A stretch of DNA of 64,000 nt, from contig JBBRZN010000003.1 of assembly GCA_038236705.1 (NCBI GenBank), positions 53,648 through 117,647 on the forward strand. The letters are read 5' to 3'. A program made the translations under genes and the position numbers. Under the pieces are notes generated by a model. It was given only the letters and a program-made list of their open reading frames with translations. It did no database searches and had not been told where the DNA came from. The stretch is from AC-32 sp038236705. GTDB taxonomy: Bacteria; Actinomycetota; Thermoleophilia; Gaiellales; Gaiellaceae. Shown piece after piece: positions 23,925 to 32,203 of this stretch; position 1 is the first letter of the stretch, and every line of letters begins with the position of its first letter.

Positions 23925-24265
23925 GCTTCCTCCTCTTCGATCTCGATCGACTCGACCTCCAACTGCTGGCCGCTGACGACGGCGACGTCGGTCTCGCCGC
24001 AGGCGGGACACCGGAAATTCGGCTCGCCGAGCGCCCACTCGTGGCCGCAATCGGCGCACGCCAACACGGCCGGGACGACTTCGAGCTCGAGCCGCGCGCC
24101 GTCGCACACGGTCCCGCGGGTCACGATGCCCCAGTAGAACTCGAGCGACTCGGGGACGACCTGGCGGAGGCGACCGGCGCGCACGCTGACAGCGCTCACG
24201 GCACTACCGCCCGCGTGCTTCTCGGCAGTGGCGACGATGGCGCTGGCGATGGAGAGCTCGTGCAT
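23906..24265 (-). CDS. hypA: Hydrogenase nickel incorporation protein HypA
   Basis: 119 aa. The N-terminus MHELSIA supplies the Ni-binding His2 and Glu3; the zinc site is CADC (Cys70, Cys73) and CPAC (Cys86, Cys89). A short acidic tail EIEEEEACIGSM follows. HypA docks with HypB and the large subunit to insert nickel. It begins at the end of the endopeptidase gene (1-nt overlap) and is overlapped by hypB. Confidence 0.95.
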   Translation of the reverse strand: MHELSIASAIVATAEKHAGGSAVSAVSVRAGRLRQVVPESLEFYWGIVTRGTVCDGARLELEVVPAVLACADCGHEWALGEPNFRCPACGETDVAVVSGQQLEVESIEIEEEEACIGSM

Positions 24266-24771
24266 CAGCCCTTCAGGACCTCGTCGACCGTCGACTCGAC
24301 GAGCTCGACGGCCTGATCGACGACCGCCTCGACCGATTCCGACAGTCCGATCCCCATCTCCTCGACGACGGCCGGCTCACAGGCGACCACAATCACCTTG
24401 CCCGGCCACCCTCCCACCGCCTTGACGAACCGAAGCACCGTCTGCGGGTCCATCGCATGCGGGTTGATCGTCTCGCCGTCCTCGATCGCTCCCTCGATCG
24501 AGTCCTCGTCGGCCTCCATCACGTACAGGGTCCCCGGCTCGCCGCCCTGCCGGCTGATGTCGACCAGGATCAGAGCGTCGTAACCGCGCATCACCTCATA
24601 CGCGAGGTCGAGCCCACCCGTGCCGAAGTCGAAGACGTGCACGCCCGTCGGGAGCTCGCGCTCCTGCAGGCGCTTGGCCACCTCGCCGCCAAAGCCGTCG
24701 TCGCGCATCCAGAGATTGCCGACCGCGGCGACGAGGACCTGCTTCGTCTTCTGCTTCTGTTCCGTGCTCAT
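24265..24771 (-). CDS. hupD: Hydrogenase maturation endopeptidase (HupD/HyaD family)
   Basis: 168 aa. VAAVGNLWMRDDGFGGEVAK has the family's Gly-Asn-x-x-x-x-Asp-Asp Ni-sensing motif, and DALILVDIS carries the second acidic residue. The enzyme removes the C-terminal tail of the large subunit after nickel is inserted; here the predicted target is HhyL after His574. ATGA overlap with the acidic 87-aa gene upstream and 1-nt overlap with hypA downstream. Confidence 0.92.
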   Translation of the reverse strand: MSTEQKQKTKQVLVAAVGNLWMRDDGFGGEVAKRLQERELPTGVHVFDFGTGGLDLAYEVMRGYDALILVDISRQGGEPGTLYVMEADEDSIEGAIEDGETINPHAMDPQTVLRFVKAVGGWPGKVIVVACEPAVVEEMGIGLSESVEAVVDQAVELVESTVDEVLKG

Positions 24772-25031
24772 TCCTCTTCGTCGACTCCCCTCGAGGCCTC
24801 TTTCCCGTCGTCATCCTCCTCGACCTCGCCTTCCTTCGGCGTCCGTGGCGGGCCCTCTGGATTCTCTTCGTCCGGGTACCTGACCTCTCCGCGCGCCTCG
24901 GGCATCTCTTCGACGACCTCGTCGCCGGGCTCGTTCGCACCCGTCTCGGTGCCGAGGCCCTTGTCGCCTGCTTCCTCGTCGGCGGGAGCCGGCGGCTTCC
25001 CGCCCTCGTGCTCGTTCTCGTGCTCGCTCAT
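24768..25031 (-). CDS. Highly acidic 87-aa protein
   Basis: Almost entirely Glu, Asp, Gly and Pro; predicted disordered; no Cys, no hydrophobic core. It begins MSEHENEHEGGK and ends VDEEE. Flanked by ATGA overlaps on both sides, so it is translated as part of the hydrogenase operon rather than being a spacer. It might chaperone metal or a basic partner, but no function is known. Confidence 0.65.
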   Translation of the reverse strand: MSEHENEHEGGKPPAPADEEAGDKGLGTETGANEPGDEVVEEMPEARGEVRYPDEENPEGPPRTPKEGEVEEDDDGKEASRGVDEEE

Positions 25032-26104
25032 GTCGTGCCTCCTTCCTGGTTCGCGGTTTGCGCTGCGACTTCCACCTCCTCGGGGAAGAAGAAGAGGTAG
25101 CGACCGCTCTCGCGCATGACCTCCTGCATGGGGTCGCTGTCCACGGTGACGCCGAGATACGTGCGCCCGTCGTAGTCGAGGTAGATCCGCTCGAGCGTCG
25201 CCGTGCGACCGTCAAGCATGCGGTCGTAGGGGTCGATGCGGTCGCCGAGGCGGAGGACGAGCTTGTCTCCGCGCCGAACGGCGACCCCACCGATGTCGGC
25301 CTCGGTCTCGCCTTCGCGCGGATCCTCGCCGGCTGGGCGCATCATGCCGTGAAGTGCGAGCAAATCCTCCGGGGTCGTCTTCAGCGCCTCGTCGACCATC
25401 TCGCGGACGGCCGGGTCCTGCTTGCCGATCTCCTCGCGCTCGCCGTCGCTCAGCGTAAGCACGTGGAGCCGCAGCGCCTCCTCGATCTCCGTGTTGTCGA
25501 ACAGCGCTCCCCGGCTTTGCGGGGCGATCTGCGGGTGATCGGAGAGCATGATCGCGGCACCCAGCACCGCATCGTCGGCCGGCGATGCGAGCACGGGCCA
25601 CGTATTCACGTTCTCGCAGGCCTCGGCCTCGAGCGGGGAGACGAACCGCCCTTCCTTGGCTCGCAGGAGCACGTGCGTGGAAAGCAGCGAGCGCTCGAGA
25701 GCCCCCTTCCTCGAGAGCCCTTCCGGCGCCTCAGAGGTGTTTTCGACTCGAAGCGTCGTCCGCCAGAGCTCAGGTCCTTCCGGCGCCACGGCCAGTGTCA
25801 CATTCCCGCGGAGCTCACCGAAATCGAACGCGCCAACCCCGACGCGCCGCTCCACTCCCGTGTGGCGATCCCCAACGGACTGGAGGAAGAACACCTCGGG
25901 GCGGACCTCCGGCTCCACCGCGGCCCGCAAAAGACATTGCACCTGAAGGTGGTCGAAGGTGGCTCCGCTTCCGGCCGCATACGAGGGCGGATAGACGATC
26001 CCGAACGGCGTCGGCGTCGCGTTCTTCGTGGCACCGGGGGTGTAGGGGTAGAGCGCATAGCCCTCGTAGAGCAGCGAGGAGACGAGCTCGGTGAGCTGGG
26101 TCAC
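25028..26104 (-). CDS. Hydrogenase-operon protein of unknown function, 358 aa
   Basis: Start GTG 26104 (VTQLTELVSSLLYEGYALYP) overlaps the DUF6084 stop as GTGA; the frame is open further upstream only as a shadow. Seen: a conserved-looking N-terminal segment YEGYALYPYTPGATKNATPT, a long alpha/beta middle, and a C-terminal beta domain (GDKLVLRLGDRIDPYDRMLDG onward) suggestive of an SH3-like fold. No membrane helix, no Cys cluster. I recognise it only as a hypothetical protein that travels with group 1h hydrogenases. Likely an assembly or electron-transfer partner. Confidence 0.7.
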   Translation of the reverse strand: MTQLTELVSSLLYEGYALYPYTPGATKNATPTPFGIVYPPSYAAGSGATFDHLQVQCLLRAAVEPEVRPEVFFLQSVGDRHTGVERRVGVGAFDFGELRGNVTLAVAPEGPELWRTTLRVENTSEAPEGLSRKGALERSLLSTHVLLRAKEGRFVSPLEAEACENVNTWPVLASPADDAVLGAAIMLSDHPQIAPQSRGALFDNTEIEEALRLHVLTLSDGEREEIGKQDPAVREMVDEALKTTPEDLLALHGMMRPAGEDPREGETEADIGGVAVRRGDKLVLRLGDRIDPYDRMLDGRTATLERIYLDYDGRTYLGVTVDSDPMQEVMRESGRYLFFFPEEVEVAAQTANQEGGTT

Positions 26105-26778
26105 CGGCTCTCCTCCAGCAGGTCCGAGACGACCGCGTCGAAGGACGGCGCGCCGCGCTCGGTCTGCCGTCGCCGAAGCCGGTCGAGCGTCTCCTCGTGG
26201 AGCCGGATCCACCCCGTTTGCGCAAAGCAAGCGGCGACAGCCTGGCGCCAGGTCGCAACCGGCATCCGGTAGCGCGCCGTGCAGCTCCACGGGACGTGGA
26301 CGATCTGCAGCCGGTCCTCTTCTCCCGAGTAGAAGATGGTGCCGTTGAAGTGGAAGTCGAGCGGCACGACTCCGCCGGCAAGGGAGGCGAAGTACTTGGC
26401 CGACGCAACCTCGAGGTCATACGTGCAGGCGATCGGCACGTCGAAGGTCACCTCGCCGGTGAAGCTGGGAACCAAAACGGCAACCTGGCCCCAGACGAGG
26501 CTCTGCATCGACGCGGCCATGGTCTCGGGAGGCCCGAAGAGGTCATAGAGCGACTCCCGAGCCGCCTCGTCATAGCCGCGGCCCGTCGGATCAACGAGTA
26601 TTCGCGTCGAGAGCGCGACCGTGTAGACCTCGCGTCCACTCGGCTCTCGGGCACGGATGGAGAAGACGACTGTCGGCGAGGCCGCGTATTCGTCGGCCCT
26701 CGCGCCGACGACCTCGAACTCCGGCTCGGGCACGATGCTCGCGCCGTTGCTGCGGTTGGCCGCCCCCAACTCGCTCAA
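26101..26778 (-). CDS. DUF6084 family protein, hydrogenase operon
   Basis: 225 aa. FEVVGARADEYAASPTVVFS, SFTGEVTFDVPIACTYDLEV, ASAKYFASLAGGVVPLDFHF and WIRLHEETLDRL match my recollection of DUF6084, found beside group 1h hydrogenases in Streptomyces and relatives. Predicted beta-rich and soluble. The start is TTG 26778, overlapping the DUF5947 stop (TTGA). Function unknown; co-location implies a role in assembly, anchoring or electron output of the hydrogenase. Confidence 0.75.
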   Translation of the reverse strand: MSELGAANRSNGASIVPEPEFEVVGARADEYAASPTVVFSIRAREPSGREVYTVALSTRILVDPTGRGYDEAARESLYDLFGPPETMAASMQSLVWGQVAVLVPSFTGEVTFDVPIACTYDLEVASAKYFASLAGGVVPLDFHFNGTIFYSGEEDRLQIVHVPWSCTARYRMPVATWRQAVAACFAQTGWIRLHEETLDRLRRRQTERGAPSFDAVVSDLLEESR

Positions 26779-27392
26779 GACGCCGCCCTGAGCTCGAGCT
26801 CGGCAAAGAAGCCCTCGAGGGCCGGGCCCACCGCCGAGCCGCCCGAGATGCCCTCCCACGCCGTCTTGACCACCCCGACCAGCCGGTAGCACTGATCGAC
26901 AGGCGCGATGGCGTACTGCGGAGGCTCGCTGAGCCTGTTCACGATCAGGCCTTCGATTTCCGGCTCGAGGTGCTGGAGGGCGGGGTTGGCGCTCACCAGC
27001 TCCTTCCACGCGTCCAGCTCGAGCTCCGATTCGGTCGCTCCGGCCGGGCTCGGGTAGAGCGCGACGACGTCTCCCGAGCCGCGGACGAGGAAGAACGCGA
27101 GGCCGATGGGGATCGCAAAGCGGGCCCAGACCTCCTCCGAGAGCGCGAGGTCGCTCAGCCAGACCGTCCGGGTCCCGGTCGGTCGCCAGGGGCTATCGCC
27201 CTGGAGCAGTGCGCGGCAGGCCTCGCACGCGCAGGCGATACGCCGTTCCTCCAGGTGCAGGAGGTGGCGATGATCAGCCGGGATCTCTTCACCGCAGAGG
27301 TCGCAGCGCTCGGCCTGCTCCTGCGGCGCCGCACGGGCCGCGGCGCGCTTTCGGAGCTGGCGGACCAGCGAGGCGTTGGCGTTCGTCGTCAC
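26775..27392 (-). CDS. DUF5947 family protein, hydrogenase operon
   Basis: 205 aa. A Cys-rich N-terminal half (RCDLCGEEIPADHRHLLHLE and IACACEACRALL) should bind a metal, probably zinc or an Fe-S cluster; the rest contains ALYPSPAGATESELELDAWK and the C-terminal QCYRLVGVVKTAWEGISGG, family features I associate with DUF5947. GTG 27392 overlaps the NifU-fusion stop (GTGA). Role unknown; likely a maturation or redox accessory of group 1h hydrogenases. Confidence 0.78.
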   Translation of the reverse strand: MTTNANASLVRQLRKRAAARAAPQEQAERCDLCGEEIPADHRHLLHLEERRIACACEACRALLQGDSPWRPTGTRTVWLSDLALSEEVWARFAIPIGLAFFLVRGSGDVVALYPSPAGATESELELDAWKELVSANPALQHLEPEIEGLIVNRLSEPPQYAIAPVDQCYRLVGVVKTAWEGISGGSAVGPALEGFFAELELRAAS

Positions 27393-28219
27393 GCGACCGC
27401 GACCTTCACCGCGCCGTCCTCGACGAGCAGCGGCACGGGCGTCAGCTGCAGAGGCTCGGTCCCACCGACGAGCCGGCCGGCGAGCGGCAGGGCGAACTGC
27501 CTCGAGCACGACGGACAGGTGAGCACGCCGCCCTCGAGAGCGCCATGCACGAGCGGCGATCTGCAGGCGGCGCACGTGTCCCGGTAAGCCAGCAGTGTCC
27601 CGCCGACATTGGCGAGCAGCAGGCGCGTGCCGTTGACGGTCGCGCGAGTCGCCTTGTCGCCGTCCAGGCCGGCGACGTCCAGGGTCGTCCACGACGGCTC
27701 CGCCGAGACGAGCGGAAGCGCTCCGCTCGAAAAGGAGGGCTGCTTCTGCTCGACCAGGCCCTCCACCTCGATCCCGAGCAGGTCGGGCGCGGACTCCTCG
27801 AGCTCCTGCTTGATCGCGAGCTCGAGCGTCGAGGCCGAGGAGGGGCAGCCGTCGCAGCTCCCGTGCAGCCGAAGGCGAAGCACGTCGTCCTCGAGCCCGA
27901 GCACCTCCACCCCGCCTCCGTGGGACTCCATGTACGGACGGACCCGCTCGAGCGCCTCCTGCACGCGGGTCTCCAGGTCGACCGGGTAGAGCCCGTGGAT
28001 CATCAGCAGGCTCGCGACGACGCCGTCCGAGACCAGCGCGTCCTTGACCTTCGCGCCCGGCTCACCTGCCTCGTCAAGTGCCTGGACGATCCGCTCGAGC
28101 CCGTCGCCGTACATCTCGAGCGTGGCGTCGAGCAGTTCCTGCGCGGTCGCCCGCGCAGTCGGGTCGTCGAACGCCTCGACGCGCGCGACGAGCTGCTGGA
28201 CCCGGTCGACGATCTCCAT
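27389..28219 (-). CDS. NifU C-terminal domain fused to Rieske-like C4 domain, hydrogenase operon
   Basis: 276 aa. Residues about 85-155 are a NifU C-terminal scaffold domain with CDGC (Cys122, Cys125), which can carry a labile Fe-S cluster. Residues about 175-275 look like a Rieske ferredoxin fold, but the ligand motifs are CAAC (216-219) and CPSC (235-238) instead of CxH and CxxH, so four Cys and no His. It may hold a rubredoxin-like iron, zinc or a 4Fe cluster. The start lies 3 nt after hhyL. It probably delivers or shuttles Fe-S/electrons for HhySL. Confidence 0.82.
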   Translation of the reverse strand: MEIVDRVQQLVARVEAFDDPTARATAQELLDATLEMYGDGLERIVQALDEAGEPGAKVKDALVSDGVVASLLMIHGLYPVDLETRVQEALERVRPYMESHGGGVEVLGLEDDVLRLRLHGSCDGCPSSASTLELAIKQELEESAPDLLGIEVEGLVEQKQPSFSSGALPLVSAEPSWTTLDVAGLDGDKATRATVNGTRLLLANVGGTLLAYRDTCAACRSPLVHGALEGGVLTCPSCSRQFALPLAGRLVGGTEPLQLTPVPLLVEDGAVKVAVA

Positions 28220-28222
28220 GGC

Positions 28223-30004
28223 CTACGCGAGGCCCGTCGGCGTGTGCACCACCTTCTTGACGTGGCCCTGGCCCAAGTACATGTGCACGCCGCACGGCAG
28301 GCAGGGGTCGAAGCTCCTGACCGTCCGCATGATGTCGATGCCTTTGAAGTTCTCCGGGCCGTTCTCCTCGAAGATCGGCGTGTTCTGCACCGCATCCTCG
28401 TAGGGGCCGGGGGTCCCGTAGACATCGCGCGACGACGCGTTCCACGGCGTCGGCGGATACGGCTGGTAGTTCGCGATCTTGCCGTCCCTGATCACCATGT
28501 GGTGCGAGAGGACGCCGCGTGCCGCCTCGTGGAACCCGACGCTGATCGCGTCCTCGGGGACCTTGAAGTTGCTCCAGCTCTTGGTGCGCCCGGCACGAAT
28601 CTCCTCCAACCCCTTCTCGAGGTTGTAGAGGGCGACGAGTGCCGCGTAGGCCTGGTGGTACGACCGCGCGCGGTCGCGCTCGATCGCGTTCGACTTCTCG
28701 GGAATCTTCCACTCGAGCGACATCTCCGGCATCGAGGCCGTCCTCGGCAGGTGCATCTCGAGGCTGTGTCCGGTCGCCTTCAGGAAGCCGAGATCGAGCA
28801 GGCCCGCCTTCGCCGTCACCCACTGGCGGGCGAATGGGCCGCCCCCGGTGTCGCAGCAGACGTGGGTGTCGGTGCGCGCGTCGTAGATCCGAGGCGAGAC
28901 GACCCAGCTGTACTTGTCGGCGAAGTCGCGCTTCTGCGGCTTCGGGATCGTCGTCTTGTTCCACGGATGGTCCTTGCTGACCGGGTTGCCCAGCGGATCC
29001 TGGGTGACGTACGTCTCCTCGTTCTCCCAGCCCTCGAAGTAGGCGGAGCCGAGCAGGATCCGGATCATCAGGTTGATCTCGACGAGGTCAGTGCTGACGA
29101 GCTCGCCGTTGATCACGACGCCGGGGGTGACGAACCGCCGCCGGCCCCAGTCGGTCATCGTCCGGTAGTCGTAGTCGACGATGTCGGGGTCGTCGAACGC
29201 GCCCCAGCAGACGAGGTTCGTGTCGCGGTAGCCGACCATGTCGTAGCCCGGCAGCGCGTCGAGGAAGAAGTCGTACAGGTCGTCGTGCATGGGAACGGTG
29301 CGCTTGCAGTACTCGACGTAGCGCATCAGGCGCACGTAGTAGTCCGTCATCGTCTGGTGCGTAATGTGCGCGCTGCAGCCGCCCGGCATGATCGTCGAGG
29401 GGTGCGTGTGGCGCCCGCCGAACAAGCAGTACATCTCCCGCGTGTAGCGGGCCACGTTCAGGGTCTCGAGGTAGAAGCTCCCGGTGAACGGGTTGAGCCC
29501 CCGCATGATGTCCGCGATCGTCTTGTACCCGTGGATGTTGGCGTGCTCGGCCGGGGTCTGTTCCGCCTTAGCCAGCACGGACGGATTCGTCTCCTTGACC
29601 ATCTGCTCGCAGAAGTCCACGTTCGCCATGCAGTCGTTGAAGATCGCGTGGTCGAACATGTAGTCCGCGGTCTCGGCGAGGTTGAACGCGTAGTCGCCGA
29701 GCTTCGGCGGCTTCACGCCGTACGCCATGTTCTGGTTCAGGCAGGAGGTCGTGCAGTGGTTGTCACCGCAGATCCCGCAGATCCGGCTGGTGATGAAGTG
29801 CGCGTCGCGCGGGTCGATGCCTTTCATGAAGATGTCGAACCCGCGGAAGACCATCGAGGTGCTGTAGCACTTGAGCACCTCCTGGTTCGCGAAGTCGATC
29901 TCCGTGTGAATCCCGAGCGACCCGACGATGCGAGTGATCGGATCCCACGACATCTCCTTGACCATGACCTCCCGCTTCTCGCGCGGCTTCTCGGTAGTCG
30001 CCAT
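28223..30004 (-). CDS. hhyL: Group 1h [NiFe] hydrogenase large subunit
   Basis: 593 aa catalytic subunit. The L1 motif R74-x-C76-GIC79-GDNH83 and L2 motif DPC568LPC571GVH574 provide the four Cys that hold Ni and Fe(CN)2CO. Nineteen residues follow His574 (MYLGQGHVKKVVHTPTGLA), the tail expected to be cut by the operon's endopeptidase. Length and the VHMYLG ending fit group 1h (former group 5), high-affinity oxygen-tolerant enzymes that oxidise atmospheric H2. It sits 29 nt after hhyS and 3 nt before the NifU fusion. Confidence 0.95.
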   Translation of the reverse strand: MATTEKPREKREVMVKEMSWDPITRIVGSLGIHTEIDFANQEVLKCYSTSMVFRGFDIFMKGIDPRDAHFITSRICGICGDNHCTTSCLNQNMAYGVKPPKLGDYAFNLAETADYMFDHAIFNDCMANVDFCEQMVKETNPSVLAKAEQTPAEHANIHGYKTIADIMRGLNPFTGSFYLETLNVARYTREMYCLFGGRHTHPSTIMPGGCSAHITHQTMTDYYVRLMRYVEYCKRTVPMHDDLYDFFLDALPGYDMVGYRDTNLVCWGAFDDPDIVDYDYRTMTDWGRRRFVTPGVVINGELVSTDLVEINLMIRILLGSAYFEGWENEETYVTQDPLGNPVSKDHPWNKTTIPKPQKRDFADKYSWVVSPRIYDARTDTHVCCDTGGGPFARQWVTAKAGLLDLGFLKATGHSLEMHLPRTASMPEMSLEWKIPEKSNAIERDRARSYHQAYAALVALYNLEKGLEEIRAGRTKSWSNFKVPEDAISVGFHEAARGVLSHHMVIRDGKIANYQPYPPTPWNASSRDVYGTPGPYEDAVQNTPIFEENGPENFKGIDIMRTVRSFDPCLPCGVHMYLGQGHVKKVVHTPTGLA

Positions 30005-30033
30005 TCCTCATGCTCCTCTCTGGTCGGCCGTGG

Positions 30034-31104
30034 TCATCGCGCGTAGTGACGTGGCTGGTAGCCGGTCTCGAGGCTCTTGCTCGGTCGCCTCCACCCGGGC
30101 TCCTTGTCGTACTTGTTGCGGATGTTGCGGTGGCGGAAGTAGCGGATGACCGGGCCGTAGGCGAGCTTCTCGAAGTTCGAGGCTGCGGCCCCCCACCGGT
30201 CCTCCTCCATGAACGGCATGAACTTGTCGGGGAAGCCCGGCATCGTGCACGCCATGCAGATTCCTCCGACATTGGGGCAGCCGCCGATCCCGCTCTGCCA
30301 CCCGCGAACCGGGACGTTGCACATGACGACCGGCCCCTTGCAGCCAAGCTTGACCAGGCAGCGGGGGTCGTCGCCGTACTCGGTCGCGAACTCCCCCTGC
30401 TCGGCGAACCCGGCGCGATTGCAGCCCTCGCGCACGGAACGGCCGAACAACCACGTCGGCCGCAATGCCTCGTCGAGCTGTGGCGCCGGCGCCATCCCGC
30501 CGAGGTGCAGGACGAGGTAGAGGAGCGTCTCGGTGGTGTTGTCGGGCTGGGCGGGGCAGCCGGGAATGTTGACGATCGGTAGGCCCGCCGTCGACCTGAA
30601 GTCCCAGCCGAGATAGTCCGCCAGGCCCATCGCGCCGGTCGGGTTGTTCTTCATCGCGGGGATCCCACCGTAGGTGGCACAGGTGCCGACGGCGACGACC
30701 GCGGCGGCCTTGGGCGCCAGCCGGTCGATCCACTCGTTTGTCGTGATCGGCTGCCCGTTCTCGGGATTCACGCCCATGCCCGCGAAATGGCCCTCGCCGT
30801 TGATCTCCTCGTTCGGCAGCGAGCCTTCGAGGATCAGCACGAAGGGGTCGAGCTTGCCGGCCTCGGCGTCGTACCACGCCTGCATGAACTCCTGGCCGTT
30901 CTCGTAGGCCAGCACCGGAGTGTGGATCACCACCTTCGGCATGCCGGGGATGATCCCGAGGATGATGTCCTCGAGCGAAGGGCTCGTCGCGGAGGTCATT
31001 GCAACCGAGTCTCCGTCGCAACTGAGCCCCGAGGTCATCCAGATCACGTGGGCGGTGATCTGCTCCGTTTCCCTTTGCCGTGGGACGAAATCCACCGTTG
31101 CCAT
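30034..31104 (-). CDS. hhyS: Group 1h [NiFe] hydrogenase small subunit
   Basis: 356 aa with the Fe-S relay: SCDGDSV (Cys29), GTCATYGGI, PGCPAQPDN and the C-terminal cluster region REGC, DPRCLVKLGCKG, GGCPNVGGICMACTMPGFPD. At the proximal site the second Cys of the usual CxxC is Asp32, the 3Cys-1Asp ligation known for group 1h enzymes. There is no twin-arginine signal, so the enzyme stays on the cytoplasmic side. Ribosome binding site GAGAGGAGCGG; 19 nt after hypE, so hyp and hhy genes share a transcript. Confidence 0.95.
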   Translation of the reverse strand: MATVDFVPRQRETEQITAHVIWMTSGLSCDGDSVAMTSATSPSLEDIILGIIPGMPKVVIHTPVLAYENGQEFMQAWYDAEAGKLDPFVLILEGSLPNEEINGEGHFAGMGVNPENGQPITTNEWIDRLAPKAAAVVAVGTCATYGGIPAMKNNPTGAMGLADYLGWDFRSTAGLPIVNIPGCPAQPDNTTETLLYLVLHLGGMAPAPQLDEALRPTWLFGRSVREGCNRAGFAEQGEFATEYGDDPRCLVKLGCKGPVVMCNVPVRGWQSGIGGCPNVGGICMACTMPGFPDKFMPFMEEDRWGAAASNFEKLAYGPVIRYFRHRNIRNKYDKEPGWRRPSKSLETGYQPRHYAR

Positions 31105-31123
31105 GTACCGCTCCTCTCTTTCC

Positions 31124-32203
31124 TCAGCAGATCCGTGGGAGCGGATCGCCTACGAGCAGATCCATCACCCGCCTACCGCCGAATGCCGTCTCCACCAAAA
31201 CCATCCCCGGCGGGTCTGTCCTGACCTCGCCGATCTCGGCCGCCTCCTCGCAGCCGGGGGTCGACCGCAGGGCCTCGAGAGCCCCGTCGGCCGCGTCCGG
31301 CGCGACGAAGGCGACCAGCGTGCCTTCGTTTGCCACGTACATGGGATCGAGCCCCAGGATCTCGCACGCTCCCGCAACCGCAGCCGGGACCGGAACCTGT
31401 GCCTCGCGCACGAGCACGGCCACGCTCGAGGCTCGCGCGAGCTCGTTCAGGACGGTCGCCACTCCACCGCGGGTCGCGTCGCGCAGGCAGCGCAGGGCGG
31501 GGCCGGCCGCGTCGAGCAGTGCGTCGGCGACCGGCCAGAGCGGGCGCGTGTCCGACTCGACCTGGGCGTCGAGCTCGAACTCCCCCCGGGCCAGCATGAC
31601 CGCGGTGCCGTGCTCCCCGATCGGGCCCGAGACGAGGATGCGATCCCCAGGCTGGAGCGAGCTCGGCGAGAGGTTTGCGCGCTCGTCGAGCCGTCCGATG
31701 CCGGTCGTCGTCACGTACATCGAGTCGCACCGACCGCGCTCGACCACTTTCGTATCGCCGGCGACGATGTCCACTCCCGCGGCCTGTGCGGCCAAGGCGA
31801 TCGCTTCCACCTCTGCGCGCAGGTCCTCGGCGGCCAGTCCTTCCTCGAGCACCAGCGAGAGGGTGAGCGCGAGCGGCCGTGCGCCCGAAACCGCGAGATC
31901 GTTGACGGTGCCGTTCACGGCCAACTCGCCGATCGAGCCGCCGGGGAACCTGATCGGCTTGACGACGAAGCTGTCTGTCGTCACGGCCAGGTCACCGACC
32001 ACACCGGCGTCGTCAAGCTGTCGCAGCGCTTCCGAGCCGAAGGCGGGCACGAACAAGCCCTCGACGAGCGTCTGGGTCGCCTTCCCGCCGGCGCCGTGGG
32101 CCATCGTGATCTGCGCGTCCTTGAATCGCGCCGGCTTCGCCCGCACCCGCTCGATCATGTCCAGCGCGTGCTGTTCCCGCCCCCCGATCGCCGACACCGT
32201 CAC
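31124..32203 (-). CDS. hypE: Carbamoyl-phosphate-derived cyanide synthesis protein HypE
   Basis: 359 aa, PurM-like ATPase. It dehydrates the thiocarbamate on its C-terminal Cys to thiocyanate, giving the CN ligands of the active-site iron. The chain ends PRIC with Cys359 as the required last residue. HGAGGKATQTLVEGLF and GDTKVVERGRCDSMYVTTTG are conserved ATP-binding segments. Overlaps hypD by 4 nt; hhyS follows 19 nt later. Confidence 0.95.
   Translation of the reverse strand: MTVSAIGGREQHALDMIERVRAKPARFKDAQITMAHGAGGKATQTLVEGLFVPAFGSEALRQLDDAGVVGDLAVTTDSFVVKPIRFPGGSIGELAVNGTVNDLAVSGARPLALTLSLVLEEGLAAEDLRAEVEAIALAAQAAGVDIVAGDTKVVERGRCDSMYVTTTGIGRLDERANLSPSSLQPGDRILVSGPIGEHGTAVMLARGEFELDAQVESDTRPLWPVADALLDAAGPALRCLRDATRGGVATVLNELARASSVAVLVREAQVPVPAAVAGACEILGLDPMYVANEGTLVAFVAPDAADGALEALRSTPGCEEAAEIGEVRTDPPGMVLVETAFGGRRVMDLLVGDPLPRIC

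Noticed and set aside
27209..30046. Plus-strand open frame of 945 codons
   Set aside because: Antisense to the hydrogenase large subunit and NifU fusion; GC-rich codon structure leaves long open shadow frames.
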